NCBI RefSeq assembly: GCF_023343835.1
Contig: NC_064448.1
Location: 13,547,531 to 13,611,530, forward strand
DNA: 64,000 nucleotides
Reading direction: 5' to 3'
Source of the DNA: Lagopus muta
Lineage: Eukaryota > Chordata > Aves > Galliformes > Phasianidae
In this document: positions 39,801 through 50,010 of the stretch, piece after piece
Layout of the letters: every line of letters starts with the position of its first letter
How positions within the stretch are numbered: the first letter of the stretch is position 1
The notes under the pieces: model-generated
What the model was told of the DNA's origin: nothing
The model's input: only the letters and a program-made list of their open reading frames with translations
Database searches by the model: none
Position numbers and translations under genes: made by a program

Positions 39801-42745
39801 AAACTTTAAGGACCAAGTCAAATATTTTTGGCTAAAAGTATTTTATTAACTCAAAACATAACTGCTGCAAAATTGATCAGGATTTCAGTGTTTAAAAAAA
39901 AAAAAAAAAAGCATTCATTTTGCTTCTGTGATTTAAAGAAAAAAATCACAAGGCAGTAGCAAGAGGGCCAAATTCCACATTCACAAATCAGATTTATTTC
40001 AAGGTGCACTGAAGAGACAATAAGCAACTTGTGCCAACTTTCACACTAACCGTAACAGCACAGCCTGCTCACGTACTGCCACGTTTGCCTCCTGAAGAGC
40101 AAAGCAGGTGCAGAGGCAGCACATCCACAAGGGTGCCAGAGCTGCTGCTCCTCAGCTACTTCACTCACAAGTGCTCTTCCACTGTTGCTCACATACCTGA
40201 GATTCTCTTGCAGAGACTTTATCCCAAAGTCACGTGAGAAACATCCCCACTAACAGCGCCAAGTCAGAAGGGGAAAGTGAAAGCCTGCCTACAATTAACC
40301 CGAGTCTTTTGATGACTCTTGACAGACAGCATTTCAAACACGCTCTTAAGACGCTGATGTCAGACTAGAGAGGTGCAAAGCTACTTCCGTCTGTGTGCTG
40401 GTCAGTAAGACAAGCAGGAGGGCTGGGTTCAGCACGAGCTGACACGATACCACAGGAGCAGCAGTTCAAGATACGCAATTCTTGTCAAATCAAGGCAGGT
40501 TTAGAAGATTCAATTCTGTCCCCAGGGAGCATTAATGTACAACACCTATATGGCACACGCACAACGTATCCAGCAGCTGTTGGATGAAGGACTGAAATAA
40601 CGTTCTAGCTGTAGGAAGATTTTAAGGTACCCATGCTGAGACTGTCCAGCAATACCTACAACTGCAGGCTACAGGGTTTTCCTTGTTACTTTTAATTTAC
40701 TTTTTTATGCTAAAGTTAACTGGTTAGATTAGGGAAGGTTTGAATTAGTTCAGAAATGACTGTGATACTTTTATATGCTGCAAAAGTTAATCAGAGCCAG
40801 TTACTACAGGCTTCCACTCCAATAGCTGGAGACAGGCAGACCTGCAGCCCGCAAAGAAGTTGCTACGTTTTCAAACAGAGCAAAATAACTGGGAGAGCAT
40901 TACAGACTGCCACATGCTGATGAAATAACAAAACTTGAGTATGGCAGAAAATTCTATTCTGTGAGCAGACCGCTGCCAGAAGGACCACCACCAGTGGGAG
41001 TCAAAAGAAAAATACCACCTATGGATAGTTTGACCCACATGTTTTGATATCGAGTCGGGGATTCAGAAGCTTTATTTATTTATTAAGCTATACTCAATAT
41101 GCATAAAAAAGAAGTCTTCAATTTGAAGTCTCTTACCTGCAAAGACAGATGTTTTTTTCTTAACAAGTAGCAGAAGCCAAGCCAATCCTGTGGGCAACCA
41201 ATTAAAACCAACTTTTAGACTGCAATAAAGAATAAATGGAGGCAAAAATCAATGCAGGCAACACAACAGCAGTAACAGTCCACAAAGAACTGTATATACA
41301 GAAAGTTCAAACCTGCGACCACCACAAGGAACTGTGACATACAACACACAAGAGTAAGAGTGCATTTTCTAATACCTGCTCCCTGTATTTCAATACCTGC
41401 ATTGCAGTTCCCGTACAGTTTGGGACGTGAATATGCCTTTGACAAAACACAGCAAGAACCACAAAGCATTCGAAGAATCTTTCAAGTTTCCCCATTTCCA
41501 ACAGGTGAGCCAATCACTCTTTCAAAAGCAAAGATTAGAAATCAAACACTTGACAATTCCAAATTTTCACAAACCCTCACTCCACCAGTAACACCAGCAG
41601 TCCTTTCTCCAACTGTGCATCTTCCAGTTCCAACAGAGCAACACACATCACATCTCTAAGTCTCCTGCAGGCCCTCCCCAGGAGCCAGGCCCAATGATGA
41701 CAGCGGGCACTGCTCAGAGCCACCTCCAGCCAGCACCTGCACAGAGCACGCTGTAAGACCTCCCTGCTGATGTACGGTACTCTCACTCGTAATCCACTGT
41801 TTCATAATCCATATCCTGACCAAATGCCCAGGTTTCTCATCCTTGAAAGTACAAAATGTCTTCCTGGGATTACAACTCAATAAAAAAATAAAAGAGAGAG
41901 CTGAACGTTTTACAAGGCAACATATACATTTGGTATTTTAAAGAAGGGATGGAAAACATCTTCCTTTTTCAACACTTCATACACAACCTCACGCTGAAGA
42001 TTTCCTTCCCTGGAATGTTACCCAGAAAGAACTACTCCAAGAACAAACACCTGTCTGCCCCTCAGACAACCCAAACATGCAGTCTGCCGTTATGAGCATC
42101 ATTATCAAAATGAAATTACAAAGAATTACAACTAGACCATCCACAAACTCCCTGGCAGAAGGAATCAAGACGAGCAGATATATGCGCAGATCTTCAAGAA
42201 CATGTAACAGCAGGCTTACAAATAAGAGATACAGCTATGCTTTTCAGATTTGTATTAAAAACGCATATAAAAAAATTAAGACTAGTTTCATAATACAACC
42301 TTAAGAAAAATCAGGCAATCCTACAGTGAAAGGACTCAATTACACTCTTAGATATCTTGCAGTTTCAATCAGCAGTTTACAAGGCAGGTAAGAACATAAC
42401 CACCTGAAAACCAGTTTCATGCAAGACCACATCTGCTTCCTGGAACAGATAAATCTTTTGTGCACAAGGAACATTCCCCCAAAAAATTATTTCAGATACT
42501 TCCAGTATAGCAACCACAGCGTTGCAGATGTCCACCGCAATGGAATAAGCCAACGTGCTACCAGGGCAGACACGGCGTACACCAAACCAAGCAGCATACC
42601 TCAGAGAAGGTGCAAAGCTCCGCTCTGTGTTTAAACTTTACACAAAACATCGCTTCTGTTTACAACTCTGCATTCTGTCAGAGAGCACCCATCGCTCTCA
42701 TAAAGACGTCCTTCCCAGCCAACCTCGCGTGCAGGAGCATAGCAG
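36843..42745 (-). other. RBM12 5' UTR intron, no other gene recognised
   Basis: Transcription from the island at 42.75-43.95 kb would splice from a non-coding exon to the acceptor at 36843-36844, making this a 5' UTR intron of about 6-7 kb. It contains a 17-base poly-A at 39894-39910 and otherwise unremarkable sequence. A donor-like GAG|GTATGC on the minus strand near 42600 could mark an alternative non-coding exon. Confidence 0.5.
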
Positions 42746-42946
42746 GGAGGCAAACACCGACCAGAGGACAGGTGCCCCCCACAACACCAACACCGTACCT
42801 CTGCGCACCGCCGGGGCTCCACAGCACCTCGCGGCTACACGCCAACAGCCACCGCCATCCACTGCCACGGCACGCCCGACGCGGGGCCCTCCCAGGAGTC
42901 CACCGAGGAGCCAACAGCCGCTTGTCCTGCCTAGCCCCGACACGGC

Positions 42947-42972
42947 GGGGGGGGGGAGGGGGGTGGGGGGGG
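42947..42972 (+). other. G-run
   Basis: A near-pure run of guanines interrupted only by single A and T bases, at the edge of the CpG island. It could form a G-quadruplex; on the RBM12 sense strand it is a C-run. Confidence 0.8.
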
Positions 42973-43726
42973 TAAGAAAGTCACTAAGAAGAATGCATAA
43001 CGTCAGGAACGGCTAGTGAAACAAGAGCCGAGAGATTTTTCCAAAGAAAGTTCAAGAGAGACTGCAGGCGGGAGGACCCACCGCAATACCTGCCGCCGCA
43101 GCGCCGATTTTTACCGACGACGAACGGCCTTAAGCGACCGCGAGGAGCTCCCCGGCACTTACGGGGGGGAAACTCGAGGAGCGGCGTCGGCACGGCGGGC
43201 GGCGGAGCCCTCCTTCCCAGCAACGCGGGGAGCGTTCGCCCCGCTCCGCCCCCCGGGGCCGCGGAACCCCGCCGCGCCCGGCCCTGCGCCGCCTCCTCGG
43301 CCGCCCGCGCCGCCACCCCGCCGGGCGCGCACCTCCCGCGGCCGCGAGGTGCCGGGGCCGGGCCGGGCCCGCGTCGCTTCCCCGGCCGCCCGCACGGCTC
43401 CGCAGGCCGCGGCGAGAGGCGGCGGGCGGGGGCGCGGCCCAGGCCTCCCCAGCCTCTGCGCGGCCGCAGAGAGCGATGCCGCTCGGTGCTCCGCTCCCCT
43501 TTGTGCGCGGGGCCGCGTGCAGCCGCGCCCGCCCGGCCTCCCTCCCCTCGCCTCGCCGCGGGCCCGCGACGCGGGGCAGGCGGGCGGTCGGCGCTGGCCC
43601 GGCCCGTCCGGGCGCCGCCGCGCTCTTACCGAGGGATCTGTACGGGAAAAAGGGTTAAGAACGGCGCCAACACCGCCCCCGGGCCCCGCTCCGCGCCGAG
43701 CCCAGCGCCACCGACCGCGCAGCGCC

Positions 43727-43740
43727 ACAAAATGGCCGCC
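43727..43740 (-). promoter_or_regulatory. YY1-type motif
   Basis: The plus strand reads ACAAAATGGCCGCC, a match to the CAARATGGCNGC YY1 consensus. On the minus strand it sits about 100 bases before the donor at 43630, where YY1 sites commonly fall just downstream of housekeeping starts. Confidence 0.6.
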
Positions 43741-43866
43741 TCGCTGCGGCGCCGCCACCCGCCGCCAGGGAGGGGCGGGGCTGAGGGCCCGGCGGAAGGA
43801 GGAGGGCGGGGCTACGCCGCCCGCGCAGCGCCCCCCTGCGGCCGTCCCGCCCTGCCCTGTTCGATG

Positions 43867-43876
43867 GCGCATGCGC
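43867..43876. promoter_or_regulatory. NRF1 binding motif
   Basis: GCGCATGCGC is a perfect palindromic NRF1 consensus. It lies at the outer edge of the island, about 130 bases upstream (for minus-strand transcription) of the YY1 motif. Confidence 0.7.
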
Positions 43877-43950
43877 AGCGCGCCGTGTGTGTTGCGGGGC
43901 TGCGCGGGTACCGCAGGCGGGTTTGGTGTGAAGTTAGAGGCTGGGGCCGG

Positions 43951-45074
43951 ACGGAGCGCCGTCAGACCTGTGGAGACCTGTGGCGCCCGATGCCTCTGGT
44001 ACCACAACATACATACATTGATGATATGTTGAGTTTTGTGGACATTAACGGTGGTACAAGTGAGCGGAAGGGTTATTGAGTAATCAGAGCCGTCAGATGG
44101 GCAATGAGCCCTGAGGCAACGAGCTGCTGCTGCTTTGCTTAGAAACGTGTCAGAATTAGAATCGCGCGCGTCACCCCAAGTCAGTGCACTTTTGTTCTAA
44201 ATTCCCCTTGCTGTATTCACCCTTCACTTAAGCGTTCTCACCGTGCACACACAGCTCGTCCTGGCAGGAGCACAGCAGGGCACCTGTCACCGCTGTGCCT
44301 CCACGGGACGGACTGCTCCAGCTCTCATTTATAGCAGAAAATGTAACCAGCATAGTCTGCTGCACGCAACAAACACAGTCATATAGCAAACTTTTTATTT
44401 GCAAAGCCAGGATTGTGACAACTCAGCAGCTGTTCAGCACCAAGCAGCAGTGTTGGCAGGCACTGGGATGCTCACCTCCCACCCCCACGGCATCTCCCTT
44501 CTTACTCCTCCCCATCACTCTCAACCCCTTCAAATAATCAGCCCACACCTGCTCATCTCCTTGGTAACCCCAGCTTTACTGCTTTTAGACTTTATACCTG
44601 CTAGGGTTGCCCTGAAAACGTATCCCTTCTGTCAAGCGATCCCCTCCCTTTTGTTTCCTTAGGCAAGAGGGCCAGTGTGGGCCTACTGCACCCCACAGCT
44701 CCCTATTTGCTCTCCACAGTGTCCTGGTATCTTGTAATTCATTTGTTCTTATCCTAAGTGGCACCCAACAGAGCCAGCACGGGCATGCACATCAGGCACA
44801 GCCAATGGATGCTCCCAGGGATGTTTAGTACTGGCATCCAGTGGCAGGCTTACTGTGCCTGGCAGAAATTTGCTTGCCCAAGACCCACCCAGAGGCAGCA
44901 AGAGCACAGGACTCAGGGCCTCATGCTGCAGCAACGACCCTTCAGTGGGCAGGAGTAGGACAACAGAAGGGCAGTGCTGAATACTGGAAGAAAACTTGGA
45001 ATGTTGGTCTTCCGTGCAACACTTTTGAGTCACATCATTGCTTTGTGTTGTTGAAACAAAGCCTGCATGAAAGA
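43951..45074. other. Intergenic sequence, no recognised feature
   Basis: Only chance open frames are visible between the CpG island and the first CR1 fragment. Confidence 0.4.
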
Positions 45075-45450
45075 TTTCACAGATTTGCAGAACAGTTAGG
45101 GCTAGAAGGGACCTCTGGGTCCACCCAGCACAGTGTACCCAGCACCATGTCCAGGTGGCTTTTGAAGACCTCTGAGGAGGAAACTCCACAACCTTTCCAG
45201 GCAACCTGTGCCGCTCATACAGCACAGAAGTGCTTCCTAACATTCAGAAGGAACCTCCCATGTGTCAGTTTGTGCCCATCACTTCTTGCTCATCTCTGGG
45301 CATCACTGAACAAAGCCTGGATCCATCCTCTCTGCATTCTCACTTCAGGTATTTGGACATATGGACACTGACAAGACCCTCTCTTCTCCAGGCTGAGCAA
45401 TCCCAGCTCCCTTAGCCTCTCCTCACAGGAGTGAGGGGTGAGCCGCAGTC
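45075..45450 (-). repeat. CR1 LINE fragment, minus orientation
   Basis: The stretch begins with GGGCTAGAAGGGACCTCTGG (the inverse of a CR1 tail) and runs to CTTCTCCAGGCTGAGCAATC and CCTCTCCTCACAGGAG, both typical of CR1 read backwards. It is diverged and lacks most of the element. Confidence 0.8.
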
Positions 45451-46744
45451 CCTTAATAAATGTGTGACAGTTGCTCCATGAACCAGCAAAAAACAAAACA
45501 AATTAAAAAAAAAAACCCTACAACCAACTGATATAATCCTCCCTAGATTTTTTCCAGACTGTATCCACACCAAATCCAAATGCGAGTCCCCACACCCCAG
45601 CCAGTGCTACAGGTCAACAGTGTCTCTGTGGACTGAAGCCAGCACCTCAAACATAGTCTGTGCTGAAGCAAAGTCTGGCACAGATGTCTGCGATTAGGAT
45701 TACCTCCAAAGAGCAGTCTTCAGTCATAGCCAAATATTCATAGGGACTGAATTAAATGCTCTCTCAAGAACACTTGAAGAAAATGTGTTTGTAGTGTGGA
45801 TTAAAAGGAACACAATCCTGGGCTGCTATCAGGAGCGTGCCAATTGCCAAGGGTACCCAAGACAAGTTGGCAGCACAATGCAGTCAGACACCAACAGCAT
45901 GGAAAGAAAGCAGTACAGTGTCTCTGGAAAGCAAAGCACTGGTAGGCAGGTTAGAGAAACAAGGACCACTGGTAACAGTGTCCAACATGCACCTCTCACA
46001 TCACGTGTGTGAGAGATAAGCAGAGGAATGATAGCGTAAAGATGTGATTTGAGTTTACTGTGTACTAACAAAATTCTGAAATCCGTGCCTTCTGCCTAAG
46101 CTAAAACTTAAGTAGGATGTTAGGTATAAAAGTGGGAGAGGGGGGGGAAGACCAACAGAAAAACAACACAGGACACTTTAACGTAAAGCTTGATGGAACC
46201 ATCATTTGCTGTGCCAATGCCACATTTGAAAGAAAAGTATTTTCTCTTTGCATTATGGTTTTGCTACACTGTCAATATGGAAAGCCTAACTCCCAGGCTC
46301 TTTGCTTCTCCAGCACAAACCTTAGATACCACTCAAAAACACAACCTCTCGTCTTATTCATCCCTCTTTACAAGGATGCATCTTTGATGAATCTGTCAGT
46401 CCAAATGACTTCCATTACTTTGTGTTTTCCTGACCGCCATGTGTCACCTGCAAGTTTCAATTGTTTCCAGATCATTTCTGTAAATGTTCAGCAGAAACAA
46501 TACTTACAGAAACTTCCCAAAAACTCTTTTCATTCCTCATTCATATTTATATTTGAAATCTGTCAGTCAGCTATTTGTTCAGAATTGCCTTACTGATTCT
46601 GTGCAGTAACTTCAAAGTCTCCTCACCTCCCTAGAATGAACTCCATATGTCAGTGTTTTACTACACCTACTTAGGGCAAAACCTCTTTGCTCTCAAGTTA
46701 GAGCTTTACTTGAGAATCCCTAACAGCTTTTTTTACTGCTCTTT

Positions 46745-47010
46745 TCTATAAAAGGACGAAGGGAAATGGCCTCAAGTGGTGCCAGGGGAGGTTTAGGTTG
46801 GATGTCTGGAAAAACTTTGTTACAGAAAGGGCTGTTAAGCAGTGGGATGGGCGCCCCAGGGAGGTGGCTGAGTCACCATCCCTAGATGTGTTTGGATGTG
46901 GTGCTCAGACCATGATTTAGCAGAGGGTCGTTAGAGTTAGGGTAGGATGGTTGGGTTGTGGTTGGACTCGATGATCCTTTCCAACCTGAGCAATTCCATG
47001 ATTCTCTAAG
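46745..47010 (+). repeat. Old CR1-like LINE fragment, plus orientation
   Basis: The sequence contains GGTTTAGGTTGGATGTCTGG, CAGTGGGATGGGCGCCCCAG and GATGATCCTTTCCAACCT, which match CR1 3' UTR blocks with many substitutions. It ends near CCATGATTCTCT, a decayed form of the terminal octamer. Confidence 0.75.
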
Positions 47011-49351
47011 CATGCAGACCAGCTGTCAGAGTGCTCAGTTCTCCCAAGCACTCAGCTTGTCCATTCTGAAAAGTGTCACTTCTCCCGCTGAGGGACCACG
47101 TTTATGTCCTGAGTTTTAATCAAAACTCTTTAGTAGTGATCTCTCAGACCAACTCTGTGGCACTTGGCTTTGGGAAACTGCATTTTTTCAAAGCACTGAG
47201 CGTACATACTAACAGCAAAACCGGTGTGACTGAACACCACAGAACAGTAGTTCAGTCAATTGGGCAGATACAAGACCCAAAATGAGGCCGTTATTTTGCT
47301 GGGATCAATAGCTTTTATGTTAATTTTTCATTTTTAAAATTTAATGATTTTTGCCTGTCTGCATCATATTGTCAACAAACCAACAAACAATTGTCAACAA
47401 ACAGTTAACAACTGCCTGTTTCGCTTTCCACGAGTTAACACAGCTAATTCCATGTTATCTTCCCTGGGAAATGCTAGCTTAGCAGTTAGGCGTTATGTTC
47501 TGTGAGCTTTTAGAAGTACTAAAACCCATCAGAGAGAATTTCTTTGCTTTTCTTGCACATTGCCAAACCCTTTCACACTACTGGATGTCTATTCTAGCCT
47601 GGTTCTATTCTTAATGATCACACTGTCTCAACTTCTATGGCATCTACAACAACGCTAAGTCCTCACCTTTCTTACCTCCTACTATTAAATTAAGGCCCTG
47701 CAGATGGCTTCAATTAACCACCAAGAAAGCCCACAAAAGCAATACCTCCATTTGTAAATACCCCTTAAAGAGAAATTCACTGCCCTACAAAAAGCCTGAA
47801 CTGTGTTCAGCAGTGTACAAGTAGATATTCAGTGTTACTACTTCTTTGTTCTCCCATGGGTGTGAATTATCTCCACTATTATTTCTCTTCTTATCTGCAT
47901 TTTCAAACATTGCCTAATAGAGCGAATGAGTTGCCCAAACCTTTCCATGTAGCATTTATATACGATAGTACATGAGAGGCACGAAGGACCTTCACAATTT
48001 GTGTTCCCTGTTCTCCAAGTAATCACAACCTAAGCTAGGTGAGTTTTAAAAATATCTATTAGGTCAGATGTGACACGAGGTTTGAGAGGAACAACTCAAC
48101 AAAAGTCAAATGTCAGTTCGATGGGAGAAAGAGCATGTATCAGTGCGCACAGAAAAGCTTATTGCCTCTGTCATCTGATGAGAGACTGCAACTTAGCAAC
48201 TTACTGATCGTGCCCAAGAGTTGAGCTGGAGAAGTGGATTCCCAAAAATAATGCTCTTTTTTCTTGATTTACTTCAACTTCATAATTACTTACAAAGACT
48301 CAAAGCAGCCAAGTTGAAGTCTTCTCTCTATTTTTATAATTCACGAAGCACAAAGAACACGTTCATAAACATACAGTTCTACAACATGCTGGGGAATTCT
48401 TATCACGTGCTTAACCCAGAAACCACACATGGCCCAAAGATAAAATATAATACAAACAATGCCTCTAAAACCTAGTTATGCATATGAGAGTTTTACAAAC
48501 ATGGTGATGAAACACAAGGTGCCGGTCAGTCGTACGATATTAAAAGTGCTAAAGCTAGTAATTTCAAATAGAACAATTCAGGATTAGCTTTGCATTTCAA
48601 TCAAATCTGTCCTTCTTAACAGAAAAAGGAACAATTCTGTAATTCAGTCCACTCTGTGAGACTTAGCTTCAGCTTTTCCACGCAGTGCTTCATCCTCGAG
48701 GTAGGTACTACTCAGAACTGGTCACACACCATCTATAAATGTGTATTAAATTTGGCAGCCATCAACCAAGAAACTAATGTGAGAGCTGTCTGCTTACGCA
48801 ACTGATACAAGGCACTTCGTAATACAGGGTTAAGTTTCCTACTGGAAAGATCACCAGAGGTACAAAAGCAGAAATAATGATATGAATTCATCTAATCAAA
48901 CCCATTTTAATTGACACTTTTCCCCATGGAAGTCTCTAACAAGACAAGTTAGCCCTGGCACACTAAGGAAAAACTCCAGAGCCACATGTTCCTACCTACT
49001 GACAGAACATCCAGGTTCACCCACAGAGCAAGACTCCCAGAAACAAAGGCAAAGGCTGCAGTAATGGCAGAGGACTCACTACAAGGGAAACAAAGCAAAA
49101 CCAGAACGAAACCAGAAGACATTGTATGTTATGTGCTTCCCCTCCTCCACCAGTGGAGTACCAACTAAACTGGTACTGCAACTGAAGCTGGCATATTGTG
49201 TGTCCTCCTCTCCCAGTCATTCAAGTTTTTTTCTTTACTGTGTAGGAAAAAAGCAGAGGGGACAGCAAAGTGCATTATAATGGTATCCTAAATCCCATAA
49301 CACTGTACGCTGTACAATGTATTAATGCACACTGGTCTGTATAAGCAGCAA
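47011..49351. other. Intergenic sequence, no recognised feature
   Basis: AT-rich sequence downstream of NFS1. No exon, RNA gene or identifiable repeat was seen. Confidence 0.4.
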
Positions 49352-49369
49352 ACACACACACACACACAA
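49352..49369. repeat. Short (AC)n microsatellite
   Basis: Nine AC dinucleotides, uninterrupted, about 580 bases past the NFS1 stop. Confidence 0.9.
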
Positions 49370-49783
49370 GAGCAAAAACTACTAAGTTTTAGGGGGAAAA
49401 AAGAGTTCATAACTCTACATACAACTTAACTGTGAAGGCACATAGCCACAGTGAGGCATCCTTTTCCTCTAGAAATGCCAAACGTCTTCCTGCATAAAAA
49501 ATTCTCACAACACATTTAAGCAGCACAAAACCATCTGCAGTTGCAAGGCTGCTTGCCTCCAGAAGAACCAGCGGCCCGGCAGCAGGTCTGTGCTGCAAGC
49601 AGAACAGCTGCACAGGATGGTTTACGCTGAGGAGGAGCAACCTCTCACCACGATTCCACAGTTTCATTTTTTACATTGCAAAACACATTCTCTAACAGAA
49701 TCCATCTCAGCATAAATTGCTGAATGTAAACATACATGCGATGGCTGTTCTGTCATCCTGCCCTTCTCCAGCATACAGACTAG

Positions 49784-49789
49784 TTTAAT
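49784..49789 (-). terminator. NFS1: Candidate NFS1 polyadenylation signal (ATTAAA)
   Basis: ATTAAA on the minus strand, about 160 bases after the NFS1 stop. It is the nearest canonical-type hexamer I found, which would give a short 3' UTR. It has not been confirmed. Confidence 0.35.
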
Positions 49790-49946
49790 TTTTGGCTTCT
49801 TAGACTGTTATCAGAAAAGGTAGCTTTCCATTCGAATTGCAGATAAGAACAAGCTGAAATGTGCTGCACGGGTCTGTTCAGGAATGTACAGAAAATGCAT
49901 CTTAAACCACTTCTATCTAGTCCATGCATGGAAAGAGCTTGTTTTC

Positions 49947-50010
49947 TCAGTGCTGACTCCATTTAATGCTTTTGAGGTCAATTCCATCCTGCACCATTTC
50001 CCAAAGAGGA
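49947..50010 (-). CDS. NFS1: NFS1 coding exon 13 (residues 425-445) and stop
   Basis: This 64-bp exon encodes [20 protein letters not shown] followed by a final H, then TGA. It is nearly identical to the mammalian C-terminus. Confidence 0.94.

Larger units (their letters stand above)
42746..43950 (-). promoter_or_regulatory. RBM12: CpG island, probable RBM12 promoter (possibly shared with CPNE1)
   Basis: Dense CpG over about 1.2 kb. The promoter core appears to be 43.72-43.88 kb, with a YY1-type motif, two GC boxes (near 43773 and 43805) and an NRF1 site. Two good minus-strand donors follow: CTCG|GTAAGAG with exon end at 43630, and CCCC|GTAAGTG with exon end at 43163. These suggest alternative non-coding first exons of RBM12. 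I recall that human RBM12 and CPNE1 share their 5' non-coding exons, so CPNE1 may also use this start. The long open frames on both strands here reflect base composition only. Confidence 0.65.

Noticed and set aside
43016-44079. Overlapping frames of 197-338 codons on both strands in the CpG island
   Set aside because: Arginine/alanine/proline/glycine-rich translations on both strands are expected from very high GC with few stop codons. There is no family resemblance.
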